From NCBI RefSeq assembly GCF_029774155.1, contig NZ_CP103833.1:310001-374000 (forward strand): 64,000 nucleotides of DNA, in the 5' to 3' direction. Numbering within the stretch: position 1 is the stretch's first letter; each line of letters opens with the position of its first letter. Of the stretch, positions 10,775-19,505 are shown one piece after another. This DNA is from Actinobacillus arthritidis. Its GTDB lineage: Bacteria > Pseudomonadota > Gammaproteobacteria > Enterobacterales > Pasteurellaceae. Made by a program: the position numbers and the translations under genes. The notes beneath the pieces are model-generated. The model did not search any database. It saw nothing but the letters and a program-made list of their open reading frames with translations, and was not told the DNA's origin.

Positions 10775-10805
10775 GCCCTCAGGTAGTGATACCTGAGGGC
10801 TTTAT
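10775..10805 (+). terminator. Rho-independent terminator of pepA
   Basis: Perfect 10-bp stem GCCCTCAGGT / ACCTGAGGGC with a six-base loop, followed by TTTATT. Placed between convergent pepA and queE. Confidence 0.88.
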
Positions 10806-10816
10806 TATAAACAAAC

Positions 10817-11449
10817 TTATTCAATACCAACCAATTTATGTGTTTGTAAACTCAATTGCCATTTGGGTTTATTCGCTCGTTGATTCAAAATACCGAGTTG
10901 GGTAATGGTTTCCAATAAATTCATTTTGCCATCCACTTCGCAAGGAGAAAGGTAGTAATGTTCAGCGGTAATTTGTGTTTCGATTTGTTCACAAAAACCT
11001 TGTACATCGCCTTTATCCATTACGATACGGACTTCGTTGGCAAACGAAATACATTCTCTCAAATATTTTTCTTGATACATCAGTTTCGGGCTAGTAGCGA
11101 TATAATCAATCTGTTTCGGTACGGCTTTTAAGCCGTTTGTTTCAATTGCTAGCCAATAACCTTCTGCTTTAAACACATCGAGCAATACGCTTAAATTGGC
11201 ATACATAGTAGGCTCACCGCCGGTAATGATAATACTCTTAGCGGAATAAGATTTTACTCGTTCAAGAATTTTCGCCACGCTCCATTTTTCGTATTCGTTA
11301 TAGTTGGTATCGCACCACGGGCAAGCAAGATTACATTTGCCTAAACGCACGAAAATACAGGGTAAGCCAGTATTAAAGCCTTCACCTTGCAGGCTTTCAA
11401 AGATTTCGACAATCGGGAAAGTCGTTGTCGTAAAAATAGTATTTGTCAT
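10817..11449 (-). CDS. queE: 7-carboxy-7-deazaguanine synthase (radical SAM)
   Basis: Third step of preQ0/queuosine synthesis: ring contraction of 6-carboxy-tetrahydropterin to 7-carboxy-7-deazaguanine, using a 4Fe-4S cluster and S-adenosylmethionine. The 210-residue protein has the cluster motif as C39-N-L-A-C43-P-W-C46, the SAM-binding IIITGGEPTMY, and an N-terminal EIFESLQGEGFNTG substrate loop typical of QueE. It is the last gene of the leftward queC-queD-queE operon, separated from queD by 91 bases that contain a REP-like palindrome. Confidence 0.94.
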   Translation of the reverse strand: MTNTIFTTTTFPIVEIFESLQGEGFNTGLPCIFVRLGKCNLACPWCDTNYNEYEKWSVAKILERVKSYSAKSIIITGGEPTMYANLSVLLDVFKAEGYWLAIETNGLKAVPKQIDYIATSPKLMYQEKYLRECISFANEVRIVMDKGDVQGFCEQIETQITAEHYYLSPCEVDGKMNLLETITQLGILNQRANKPKWQLSLQTHKLVGIE

Positions 11450-11454
11450 AATTT

Positions 11455-11515
11455 CTACAAATCTCCCCTTACCCCTCTTTACTAAAGAGGGGGAAATCGA
11501 GGTTAAGATTTATGC
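11455..11515. repeat. REP-like palindrome between queE and queD
   Basis: CCCCTCTTTA (11472-11481) and TAAAGAGGGG (11483-11492) form a perfect 10-bp inverted repeat around one base, inside a pyrimidine/purine-rich block. It is the sort of intergenic palindrome that recurs in Actinobacillus genomes. It lies in the queD-queE spacer and may affect mRNA stability or termination. Confidence 0.55.
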
Positions 11516-11540
11516 TCTATATTTATTTAGATGGGAATGT

Positions 11541-11963
11541 TTAACGAGAATATTCACAATATGAGGTTGGTGTTTCCCAAAGACGAATTAAACTGACCGG
11601 TAAACCGACTTTTTCCAGCTTTTCAAACATATATTTCGCCATTTCTTCCGCTGTCGTACGGCTTGGAATACCGTAAACTTTAGAGTTTAAATCGATTAAC
11701 AGTTTGGCAACTTGACTTTCTCTGTCGCTATTTAAATCGTAGATATAGGCGTGATCCATTGGGTCTAAGATTTCATGTTTTACCACCGATTTTAAATCGG
11801 AATAATCCATCACCATGCCCCGTTTCGCTCCATCAGAAACTAAGTTACCGCTCACTTCCACCTGAAGTTTATAAGTATGTCCGTGTAAGTTTTGGCATTT
11901 GCCGTCGTGCCCATCGAGCATATGTGCCATATCGAAACTAAATTCTTTTGCAATTTTAAACAT
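11541..11963 (-). CDS. queD: 6-carboxy-5,6,7,8-tetrahydropterin synthase
   Basis: Second enzyme of queuosine synthesis, converting dihydroneopterin triphosphate to 6-carboxytetrahydropterin. 140 residues with the PTPS-family zinc ligands H14 (FDMAHML), H27 and H29 (NLHGHTY), and the catalytic Cys23 (GKCQNLHGH), the last being the feature that separates QueD from eukaryotic PTPS. Further conserved parts are MDYSDLK..V and LDHAYIYDL-like (MDHAYIYDLN), and PTSYCEY at the end. Middle gene of the queC-D-E operon. Confidence 0.95.
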   Translation of the reverse strand: MFKIAKEFSFDMAHMLDGHDGKCQNLHGHTYKLQVEVSGNLVSDGAKRGMVMDYSDLKSVVKHEILDPMDHAYIYDLNSDRESQVAKLLIDLNSKVYGIPSRTTAEEMAKYMFEKLEKVGLPVSLIRLWETPTSYCEYSR

Positions 11964-11980
11964 TTTTGACCGCTTGTTTT

Positions 11981-12041
11981 AGGTTATGACCTAGCACGAA
12001 ACCTCGTACTAGGTTAAAGATAAGTCAGCCACGTTGTGGCT
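11981..12041. repeat. Stem-loop cluster between queD and queC
   Basis: AGGT..ACCT (11981-11992), CCTAG-C-ACGA..TCGT-A-CTAGG (11990-12013) and AGCCAC-GTT-GTGGCT (12027-12041). The last hairpin resembles GAGCCAC..GTGGCTC near 4.38 kb. A single uptake signal (ACCGCTTGT) precedes the cluster at about 11970. Confidence 0.5.
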
Positions 12042-12056
12042 AGAATAAGATAATGT

Positions 12057-12714
12057 TTACTGATTATTTTTTTCAGCAAGGTACTCGTTAAGCCCTTTTT
12101 CACGTAATACGCAAACTTGGACAAGTGTGACAACCGCCTTCCACACCTAAATAGCAAGTATGGGTATGCTGTCTGATATAGTCGAACGCACCAAGTTTAT
12201 CGGCTAATGCCCATGTCTGTTTTTTAGTCAGGTACATCAGCGGTGTGCGAATGTTGAAGTTATAATCCATTGCTAGATTTAAGGTGACATTCATTGATTT
12301 CACGAACACATCTCGGCAGTCAGGATAGCCGCTAAAGTCAGTTTCGCATACACCGGTAAAAATAGTTTGGATACCTTGTCCTTTGGCATAAATAGCGGTG
12401 TAGAGTAAAAACAGTGCATTACGACCGTCAACAAAGGTATTCGGCGTATTGCCTTCTTGCTTAATTTCACGTTCTTCCATCATTGCGTTGGATGTGATAG
12501 CTTTGATCACGGAAGTATCAATCAGCGTTTGTTTAACGCCGAGATCTTTGGCGATCCAAGTCGCTTTTTCCAGCTCGATTGCGTGGCGTTGTCCATATTG
12601 AAAGGTAACCACTTCAACATTTTCCACGCCAAATTCTTGAATGGCTTGGAAAAGGCAGGTGGTTGAGTCTTGACCGCCGGAAAAAATCACGACGGCTTTT
12701 GAGGTTGAATTCAT
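12057..12714 (-). CDS. queC: 7-cyano-7-deazaguanine (preQ0) synthase (frameshift near 3' end)
   Basis: ATP-dependent conversion of 7-carboxy-7-deazaguanine to preQ0. The PP-loop SGGQDSTTC is at residues 12-20. The open frame ends after 204 residues at 12100, just inside the zinc-binding site ([14 protein letters not shown]). If one T is removed from the AGTTTGCG stretch (about 12112-12116), the fourth zinc cysteine appears (CHTCPSC) and the protein continues [17 protein letters not shown] to a TAA at 12057-12059, about 218 residues, normal for QueC. I therefore treat the gene as intact with a probable read error. It is the first gene of the operon and lies directly behind a preQ1 riboswitch. 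Confidence 0.93.
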
Positions 12715-12720
12715 TTTGTA

Positions 12721-12774
12721 TCCTTAGTTTTGGTTTCAAAGAGAATCTTTGGCGTGGGAGGTTTTCGAACCACG
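12721..12774 (-). promoter_or_regulatory. preQ1-I type riboswitch in the queC leader
   Basis: On the coding strand the leader reads CGTGG-TTCGAAAACCTCC-CACG: P1 stem (12770-12774 with 12753-12757), then a 3' tail AAACCAAAACTAAGGA that includes the Shine-Dalgarno sequence AAGGA. This is the preQ1 class I plan, in which loop pyrimidines (CCT) pair with the AGG of the tail and sequester the ribosome site when preQ1 is bound. Unusually, a small hairpin CAAAGA..TCTTTG sits between P1 and the A-rich tail. Its position before queC, the preQ0 synthase gene, supports the call. Confidence 0.75.
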
Positions 12775-12783
12775 AGAAAGAAT

Positions 12784-12826
12784 AAGCGGTCTGAATTTGC
12801 AATTTTTTTGCAAAAATAGACCGCTT
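12784..12826. repeat. Paired uptake-signal hairpin between divergent queC and purM
   Basis: AAGCGGTCT (12784-12792) pairs with AGACCGCTT (12818-12826), with T- and A-rich inner flanks. It looks like the terminators elsewhere in the window but lies between two divergent genes, so it has no gene end to serve. It may fall in the queC leader. Confidence 0.6.
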
Positions 12827-12904
12827 TTAAGACGATATTATAATGATTTTTGTTGGAATCGCCATTTTCTTTGCAATTCTTTCTAATTTCTTAATATTTG
12901 ATTC

Positions 12905-12933
12905 TTCCGCAAACGTTTGCTTGTGCTATAATC
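12905..12933 (+). promoter_or_regulatory. purM promoter with PurR box
   Basis: GCAAACGTTTGC at 12910-12921 is a perfect core PurR operator. A TATAAT at 12928-12933 lies directly after it and the -35 region falls within the operator, so bound PurR-hypoxanthine would block polymerase. Confidence 0.85.
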
Positions 12934-12974
12934 CACCTGTTTTTTGTTATCACTCAGTTTGTCGAGGTTAAATT

Positions 12975-14012
12975 GTGAGCAATACACAACTCAGTTATAA
13001 AGATGCCGGCGTGGATATTCACGCAGGTAATGAATTAGTCGAACGTATTAAAGGCGATGTAAAACGTACTCGTCGTCCTGAAGTTATGGGCGGTTTAGGT
13101 GGTTTCGGTGCATTATGTGCGTTACCGACCAAATATAAAGAGCCTATTTTAGTATCAGGAACCGATGGTGTTGGTACTAAATTACGTTTAGCGATTGACC
13201 TCAACAAACACGACACCATCGGTCAAGATTTAGTCGCAATGTGTGTAAATGATTTAGTGGTACAAGGTGCAGAACCTTTATTCTTCTTAGATTATTATGC
13301 AACCGGTAAATTAGAAGTTGATGTTGCGGCAGACGTAATTAAAGGTATCGCAGACGGCTGTGAAATTTCTGGCTGTGCATTAGTCGGTGGCGAAACGGCA
13401 GAAATGCCGGGTATGTACCACGAGGGGGACTACGATTTAGCCGGTTTCTGTGTCGGTGTTGTAGAAAAATCTGAAATTATTGACGGTTCTGCTGTAAAAG
13501 CCGGCGATATATTAATCGCATTAGGCTCAAGCGGCCCACACTCAAACGGTTATTCATTAATCCGTAAAGTGATTGAAGTTAGCGGTGCAAATCCGGCAAC
13601 AGATACTTTAGACGGTAAATTATTAAGCGAGCATTTACTCGCACCAACCAAAATCTACGTAAAATCCGTACTTCAATTAATTAAACAAGCCGATGTTCAC
13701 GCAATCGCTCACTTAACCGGTGGTGGTTTCTGGGAAAATATTCCACGTGTGCTTCCTGCAACCACAAAAGCAGTCATTGATGAAAAATCATGGGAATGGC
13801 CGGCGGCATTTAAATGGTTACAAGAAAAAGGCAATATCAGCCGTTATGAAATGTATCGTACTTTCAACTGTGGTGTTGGTATGGTCATCGCTTTACCGGA
13901 AAAAGATGTTGAAACTGCATTAGCCGTATTAAAACAAGCAGGCGAAAATGCTTGGGTAATCGGTAAAATTGAAAACTTAGGTGATGGTTCAGAGCAAGTT
14001 GAAATTATCTAG
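12975..14012 (+). CDS. purM: Phosphoribosylaminoimidazole (AIR) synthetase
   Basis: Fifth step of purine synthesis, closing FGAM to AIR with ATP. 345 residues, the standard bacterial length. Typical PurM features are [16 protein letters not shown] at the N-terminus, GTDGVGTKL and [11 protein letters not shown] in the nucleotide-binding half, and [15 protein letters not shown] in the C-terminal half. In E. coli purM is followed by purN. Here a terminator follows and the gene stands alone. Control by PurR is indicated by the operator overlapping the promoter. Confidence 0.96.
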   Translation: MSNTQLSYKDAGVDIHAGNELVERIKGDVKRTRRPEVMGGLGGFGALCALPTKYKEPILVSGTDGVGTKLRLAIDLNKHDTIGQDLVAMCVNDLVVQGAEPLFFLDYYATGKLEVDVAADVIKGIADGCEISGCALVGGETAEMPGMYHEGDYDLAGFCVGVVEKSEIIDGSAVKAGDILIALGSSGPHSNGYSLIRKVIEVSGANPATDTLDGKLLSEHLLAPTKIYVKSVLQLIKQADVHAIAHLTGGGFWENIPRVLPATTKAVIDEKSWEWPAAFKWLQEKGNISRYEMYRTFNCGVGMVIALPEKDVETALAVLKQAGENAWVIGKIENLGDGSEQVEII

Positions 14013-14034
14013 TTTACAAAAAAATTAAAAAATC

Positions 14035-14072
14035 AAACCGCTTGTGGCTTAGGCCATAAGCGGTTTTTTTTG
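14035..14072 (+). terminator. Terminator of purM containing an uptake signal
   Basis: 14-bp stem AAACCGCTTGTGGC / GCCATAAGCGGTTT with one wobble pair and a TTAG loop, followed by a run of T. The left arm holds a full uptake signal. Confidence 0.88.
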
Positions 14073-14220
14073 TGAAAAATGTGAAGTGTGTCACAGATTT
14101 TTATTGATTATATTAAATATAGGAAAAAGTCCTAGATTTTATAGAATTTGTTCTCAGGCTTTTTATACTAAGAAAGCATAGGATTGCACGCATTAATAAT
14201 CTATGAGTAATGAGGTTCCT

Positions 14221-15595
14221 ATGCTTGATTTTTTAAAAGAGGTGAGAAAACCGACCCTAGACTTACCGGTTGAAGAACGCAGAAAAATGTGGTTTAAGCC
14301 GTTTATGCAATCATATTTAGTTGTGTTTGTTGGGTATATGGCAATGTATTTGATTCGTAAGAATTTTAATGTTGCACAAAATGACTTAATTGAAACATAC
14401 GGCTTAACTAAAACCCAATTAGGTATGATTGGATTAGGTTTTTCTATTACGTATGGTATCGGTAAAACGGTGGTTTCTTATTATGCGGATGGCAAAAATA
14501 CTAAACAATTTGTACCGTTTATGCTGATTCTTTCCGCTATTTGTATGCTTGGCTTTAGTATGAGCTTAGGTGGCGGTAGTGTTGCATTATTCTTAATGAT
14601 TTCATTTTATGCCTTAAGCGGTTTCTTCCAAAGTACCGGTGGTTCATCAAGTTATTCTACAATTACAAAATGGACCCCAAGTAAAAAACGCGGTACTTAC
14701 TTAGGCTTTTGGAATTTATCGCATAATGTAGGCGGTGCAAGTTGCCGGTGTCGCATTATTCGGTGCGAATGTGTTATTTGACGGACACGTTATCGGTATG
14801 TTCGTATTCCCTTCCATTATTGCATTAATTGTCGGTTTTGTCGGTTTACGTTATGGTAATGATTCTCCGGAAGCCTATGGTTTAGGTAAAGCTGAAGAAT
14901 TATTCGATGAACCTGAAAGTGAAGAAGATTTAGCGGCAGAAAAAAATAATCTGACAAAATGGCAGATCTTTGTGCAGTTTATTTTGAAAAATAAAGTGAT
15001 TTGGTTACTTTGCTTTGCGAATATTTTCCTTTACATTGTGCGAATTGGTATCGATCAATGGTCACCGGTATACGCATATCAAGAATTAGGTTTTACCAAA
15101 GAAGCGGCAACATCCGGTTTTGTGTTGTTTGAAGTTGGAGCGTTAGTCGGTACATTCTTATGGGGATACTTGTCGGATCTTGCGAATGGTCGTCGTGGTT
15201 TAACAGCGATTGTGGCATTAGTTCTGATTGTATTTATGCTAGAGTTTTATCAATTCGCTACAAACGAATATATGTATCTTTTAGCATTATTTGTGTTAGG
15301 CTTCTTAGTATTCGGTCCCCAGCTTCTTATCGGCGTAGCGACAGTCGGATTTGTACCGAAAAAAGCAATTGCCGTGGCGGACGGTGTAAAAGGTACATTT
15401 GCGTATCTTATCGGTGATAGCTTTGCTAAATTAGGTTTAGGTATGATTGCGGACGGTACGCCAATCTTTGGCTTAACCGGTTGGTCAGGTACATTTGTCG
15501 CACTAGATATTTCAGTTATGATCTGTATCGGTTTACTTGCTTTTGTTGCACTTGCGGAAGAACGTAAAATCCGTAGAAATAAAGCAAAAGCGTAA
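14221..15595 (+). CDS. uhpT: Hexose-6-phosphate:phosphate antiporter (one frameshift)
   Basis: Major-facilitator antiporter taking up glucose-6-phosphate and other sugar phosphates in exchange for inorganic phosphate. The start at 14221 ([16 protein letters not shown]) matches the E. coli UhpT start and has a GAGG ribosome site. An ATG at 14203 is less likely. The first frame runs to 14781 and the second from about 14735 to 15595. Removing one A from GCAAGTTGCC near 14740 joins them ([23 protein letters not shown]), giving about 457 residues. The family motif ADGKNTKQF and the conserved [20 protein letters not shown] are present. It is followed by its own terminator and then the uhpABC regulatory genes, a gene order different from E. 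coli (uhpABCT). Confidence 0.93.
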
Positions 15596-15610
15596 GATAT
15601 ATAAGTCATG

Positions 15611-15637
15611 AAGGCTATCTGAAAAGATAGCCTTTTT
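15611..15637 (+). terminator. Terminator of uhpT
   Basis: AAGGCTATCT-GAAA-AGATAGCCTT followed by TTTT. It separates uhpT from uhpA. A TATAAT at 15643-15648 just after it may be the -10 of the uhpABC transcript. Confidence 0.88.
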
Positions 15638-15670
15638 TGTTTTATAATATGCTTAAAATAAGGAGAAAAT

Positions 15671-16270
15671 ATGATTAAAGTTGTTTTGATTGATGATCAC
15701 GTTATCGTCCGTTCCGGATTTTCACAATTATTATCATTAGAACAAGATATTCAAGTCGTGGGGGAATTTTCTTCTGCTCAAGAGGCTCGTCTGAAATTAC
15801 CCGGTATTAAACCGGATGTGTGTATTTTGGATATTTCAATGCCGGATGAAAATGGTATGGAGCTTTTAAAAGATATTCCTTCGGCGATTCATTGTATTAT
15901 GTTAAGTGTGAATGACTCTGCTGTTATTGTCCGTAAGGCATTAGAGTTGGGGGCAAAAGGCTATCTCAGTAAGCGGTGTAATCCTTCTGAACTTATACAA
16001 GCAGTGAGAACAGTTTATGCCGGTGGCGTATATTTAATGCCGGAATTAACTTCTAAGTTAGTGTCAAATAAATTCACTCTAACAGGGAATTTGACTAAGC
16101 GAGAATATGAAATTTGTGAGTTATTGATCTTGGGATTGGATACAAAAGAAATTGCAGAAAAATTATCTTTGAGTGTAAAAACGATTTATGTTCATAGAGA
16201 TAATGCAATGAGTAAATTAAATGTGAAGAATAATGTAGAACTGGCTAAATTATTCTATCAGCAAGGGTAA
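15671..16270 (+). CDS. uhpA: Response regulator UhpA (NarL/FixJ type)
   Basis: Transcription activator of uhpT. The receiver domain (residues 1-120) begins MIKVVLIDDHVIVRSGF and has the phosphoacceptor Asp54 in CILD54ISMPDENG, a Thr/Ser switch (MLSVND) and Lys in GYLSKRCNP. The C-terminal LuxR-type helix-turn-helix is at about 135-195 (LTKREYEICELLILGLDTKE, SVKTIYVHRDNAMSKL). 199 residues, as in E. coli UhpA (196). AAGGAG precedes the start. Four bases separate it from uhpB. Confidence 0.9.
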   Translation: MIKVVLIDDHVIVRSGFSQLLSLEQDIQVVGEFSSAQEARLKLPGIKPDVCILDISMPDENGMELLKDIPSAIHCIMLSVNDSAVIVRKALELGAKGYLSKRCNPSELIQAVRTVYAGGVYLMPELTSKLVSNKFTLTGNLTKREYEICELLILGLDTKEIAEKLSLSVKTIYVHRDNAMSKLNVKNNVELAKLFYQQG

Positions 16271-16274
16271 GCAG

Positions 16275-17777
16275 ATGATCGCTGTTTTTAGTGGGATTTT
16301 CATATTTTTTAGTTATTTATGTTTATGGGTGATTTCCGATTATTTATTAATAGATCCCATTTTAGCACTGTTATTCTTGCCATTTGCTTTTAGAGTTGGA
16401 CTGACTTTACACACAAATATACGTTATTGGTGGGTCGGTTATCTTTCCGAATGGATATTTTTGTACTTTATTTTTAAATCTTACTCAAATATCAGTATTT
16501 TTATCCTTTATATTTTAAGCGTGATTTCTATCCCTATCGTTTGGCGTTTTCAGAAAATTTATGTCGGAAAGCAATGGCAGAAGTTTATCGTTCAGGCTTG
16601 TTTAACCTTGGTGATTAGCTCATGTAATTTAATTCTTATTGTATTTACACCTTTTCAATTTTCTTCCGTTTTTTTAGTCAGTTTGGTTGGTTGCGTCCTT
16701 ATGTTACCGGCTTGCACGCTTATTTATGATTATGTCTTTAATAAGTCTTGGATTCCGCTGACCGCGAATCATATTAAAAAACCGATAAGGCTTCGTATGG
16801 GATATATCTTTATATATTCTATGCTGTTTATTTTAAATATCATTATTCAATCTTTAATGCCCGGCGAATTTACTCGTTTTGCGATTTTTTGCTTGGCGAT
16901 TCCAATCGTTTTACTTGCCTTTCACTATGGGTGGCAAGGGGCTTTACTCGGTACCTTATTAAATAGTGTTGCTTTAATCGCGACGACGCATAGCTTTTCT
17001 TATGTGGAAATTACTGATTTATTATTATTGATACTGATGCAGACCGTTACGGGGATTTTTCTCGGCTTATCAGTGCAATATCAGAAAGAGTTAAATAGCT
17101 ATCTATCTATCGAGTTAGAGAGAAATAAGTTATTAACCAAAAAACTTATCAATACGGAAGAAGAAATCCGTAAAGATATCTCTAGGGAATTGCATGATGA
17201 AATCGGACAAAATATAACCGCGATTAGAATGCAATCCAGTATCCTAAAAAAATTAGAGTCATCACCAAATTCACAAAGATGTGCAGATATGATCGAGCAT
17301 TTATCTTTAAATATTTATGATACGACAAAAGGGATTTTAAATCGTATACGTCCTAAATTATTAGATGATCTAGATCTTTATCAAGCGATACAAAATCTGT
17401 TTATCGAATTAGATATGGGTAAACAAAATATAAGTACGCATTTAATCTTTGAAAATAAGTTAAAGCACAAGTTAGATCATGTGTTAGAAATTACCATATA
17501 TAGATTATGCCAAGAAGGTTTGAATAATGCGATGAAGTATTCTCAGGCATCAGAAGTGAGAATCATCATTTTGATTGATCAAGAGATTAAATTATCTATC
17601 CATGATAACGGAATCGGATTTGATCCGATGAGCGTTGTTCACGGATTCGGATTAAAAGGTATGAAAGAGAGAGTCGAAATTTTAGACGGGAGCTTTAAAG
17701 TGATTTCTCAATCAACAACGGAAAATGAAAGTCAATCAGGTACATCTATTTTTATCACATTGCCTTTGATCTCATAG
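16275..17777 (+). CDS. uhpB: Sensor histidine kinase UhpB
   Basis: Membrane kinase that, with UhpC, senses external glucose-6-phosphate and phosphorylates UhpA. The first 270 or so residues are very hydrophobic (MASE1-like, about eight helices). The HisKA_3 dimerisation box ISRELHDEIGQNITAIR has the phosphoryl histidine near residue 306. The HATPase region shows NNAMKYSQASEVRI, IHDNGIGFDP and GFGLKGMKERVEILDG. 500 residues, as in E. coli. It is translated directly after uhpA and ten bases before uhpC. Confidence 0.92.
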   Translation: MIAVFSGIFIFFSYLCLWVISDYLLIDPILALLFLPFAFRVGLTLHTNIRYWWVGYLSEWIFLYFIFKSYSNISIFILYILSVISIPIVWRFQKIYVGKQWQKFIVQACLTLVISSCNLILIVFTPFQFSSVFLVSLVGCVLMLPACTLIYDYVFNKSWIPLTANHIKKPIRLRMGYIFIYSMLFILNIIIQSLMPGEFTRFAIFCLAIPIVLLAFHYGWQGALLGTLLNSVALIATTHSFSYVEITDLLLLILMQTVTGIFLGLSVQYQKELNSYLSIELERNKLLTKKLINTEEEIRKDISRELHDEIGQNITAIRMQSSILKKLESSPNSQRCADMIEHLSLNIYDTTKGILNRIRPKLLDDLDLYQAIQNLFIELDMGKQNISTHLIFENKLKHKLDHVLEITIYRLCQEGLNNAMKYSQASEVRIIILIDQEIKLSIHDNGIGFDPMSVVHGFGLKGMKERVEILDGSFKVISQSTTENESQSGTSIFITLPLIS

Positions 17778-17786
17778 GGAAAAGAA

Positions 17787-19067
17787 ATGGAAAGATTAAA
17801 CAATATAGATAATTCGTACCGCCATTGGCGTATTCAGTTAATGATAGCGATGTATATTGGTTATGCCGGATTTTATTTGACGCGTAAAACATTTAATTAT
17901 GTAACCCCCTCTTTAATTAATGATTTACAGATAGATAAAAATGATATTGGATTGATTTCTACATTATTTTATTTAACCTACGGTATCTCTAAATTTATAT
18001 TTGGCATTGTGTCAGATCGGGCTAATCCTCGCTATTTTATGTCGATCGGCTTAATTATCACCGGGATAACAAATATTTTATTTGGATTGAGCAGTTCATT
18101 AATTGTCCTTACATTATTAGTCATTATAAATGCTTGCTTTCAAGGATGGGGCTGGCCACCGTGTGCGAAGCTCTTAATGATGTGGTATTCTCGTAAAGAA
18201 AGAGGCGTTTGGTGGTCTATTTGGAATACCGCGCATAATTTCGGTGGAGCATTAGTTCCGCTTATCGTTGGATTTTTAGCGTTACACTATAGTTGGCGAA
18301 TCGGCTTTTTTACGGTGGGAGCTTTAGGTGTTTTTATCGGTCTTTTTCTGTTTATTCGTTTAAGAAATACGCCGGAATCAATGGGGTTACCCTCAATCGG
18401 CAAGTGGCGAAATGATCAGTTAGAATTAATTCATGAAGAGGAAGAAAAGGCCCTTTCATGGAAATTGATTTTAGGCCGTTATGTTTTTTGTAATAAATAT
18501 ATTTGGCTTTTAGCATTAAGTTATACATTAGTCTATGTTGTTCGTACCGCCATTAATGACTGGGGGAATATCTATCTCACAGAAAAATATCATTATGATT
18601 TAATGTCGGCGAATAGTGCGATAACATTATTTGAGATTGGTGGTTTTGTCGGTTCTCTAGCCGCCGGTTGGGGATCGGATAAATTATTTTTAAGTAATCG
18701 AAGTCCTATGGCATTAATTTTTTCAGTGGGCATCTTTTTCTCGATTACCGCATTATGGCTAATGCCAAAAGAAAATTATTTACTGCAGTCAATCTTATTC
18801 TTTGCAATCGGTTTCTTTGTCTTTGGACCACAAATGCTAATTGGTATGTCCGCAACAGAATGTTCTCATAAACTTTCTCCCGGAGCGGCAACCGGTTTCG
18901 TAGGCTTATTTGCTTATTTAGGTGCGGCATTAGCCGGCTATCCTTTGGCACTAGTCTTAGAGAATTTCCAATGGAGTGGCTTTTTTACCGTTGTGGTGTG
19001 CTGTAGTTTAGGCATCTCTTTACTCTTACTTCCGTTTTTAGTAGTGAAACGGGATATTCTTGATTAA
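17787..19067 (+). CDS. uhpC: Sugar-phosphate sensor UhpC (MFS family)
   Basis: A transporter homologue that acts mainly as receptor for external glucose-6-phosphate and activates UhpB. 426 residues with twelve predicted membrane helices. It is clearly related to UhpT (GYAGFYLTRKTFNYVTPSLI; DRANPRYFMSIGLI; FGPQMLIGMSATECSHK), but it is placed after uhpAB as in E. coli, and the TECSHK loop and N-terminus are of the UhpC/GlpT regulator type. Distinction from a second antiporter rests on gene order as much as sequence. Seventeen bases separate it from a small DUF1294 gene. Confidence 0.88.
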   Translation: MERLNNIDNSYRHWRIQLMIAMYIGYAGFYLTRKTFNYVTPSLINDLQIDKNDIGLISTLFYLTYGISKFIFGIVSDRANPRYFMSIGLIITGITNILFGLSSSLIVLTLLVIINACFQGWGWPPCAKLLMMWYSRKERGVWWSIWNTAHNFGGALVPLIVGFLALHYSWRIGFFTVGALGVFIGLFLFIRLRNTPESMGLPSIGKWRNDQLELIHEEEEKALSWKLILGRYVFCNKYIWLLALSYTLVYVVRTAINDWGNIYLTEKYHYDLMSANSAITLFEIGGFVGSLAAGWGSDKLFLSNRSPMALIFSVGIFFSITALWLMPKENYLLQSILFFAIGFFVFGPQMLIGMSATECSHKLSPGAATGFVGLFAYLGAALAGYPLALVLENFQWSGFFTVVVCCSLGISLLLLPFLVVKRDILD

Positions 19068-19084
19068 TTATTAAACATTTATTT

Positions 19085-19366
19085 ATGCGTATTTTTATTC
19101 TCCTTTATTTTCTTGTGATCAACATCATTAGTTTTTATCTGATGTATGCCGATAAACAAAAATCTGTTAATAAAGCGTGGCGGATTCCCGAGTCAAATTT
19201 ATTTTTCCTATGTTTTGCCGGTGGATTTATCGGAACGTTTCTCGCAATGAAGTATATTCGCCATAAAACTAAACATTGGCAATTTCATGTCGCCGTGATT
19301 GTTTCTGGTTTATTTTGGGTAATCGGTTTACCGGCGTGTTACTACTTCCTCATTTTTAATCATTAG
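19085..19366 (+). CDS. DUF1294 small membrane protein
   Basis: 93 residues with three or four hydrophobic helices and the DUF1294 signature: YADKQKSVNKAWRIPESNL, GGFIGTFLAMKYIRHKTKHWQF. No biochemical role is established for the family. The gene follows uhpC by 17 bases with no visible terminator between them, so it may be co-transcribed, although it has no strong ribosome-binding sequence (TTAAACATTTATTT precedes ATG). Confidence 0.75.
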   Translation: MRIFILLYFLVINIISFYLMYADKQKSVNKAWRIPESNLFFLCFAGGFIGTFLAMKYIRHKTKHWQFHVAVIVSGLFWVIGLPACYYFLIFNH

Positions 19367-19413
19367 AATTTCTAATCCGAAACCTTAATTTATATCCTAT
19401 AAGCGATTAGATG

Positions 19414-19459
19414 AAATGTGATTTAGATCACATTTCTTTTTAGATTAAATCGCTATGAT
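19414..19459 (+). promoter_or_regulatory. CRP site and promoter of aspA (class II geometry)
   Basis: AAATGTGATTTAGATCACATTT at 19414-19435 is a near-perfect CRP site (TGTGA-N6-TCACA). A -10-like TATGAT lies at 19454-19459, placing the start point near 19466 and the CRP centre (19424.5) at about -41.5, the class II position in which CRP replaces -35 recognition. Confidence 0.85.
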
Positions 19460-19505
19460 CTCTCTCGGATTTTAATTTTATTATTTTTATTTTTGAGGTG
19501 AGTAT

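Noticed and set aside
14035..14220. Possible CRP or UhpA sites upstream of uhpT (GTGTGTCACA, CCTAGATTTTATAG)
   Set aside because: Half-sites only. No full palindrome or known UhpA box could be aligned with confidence.
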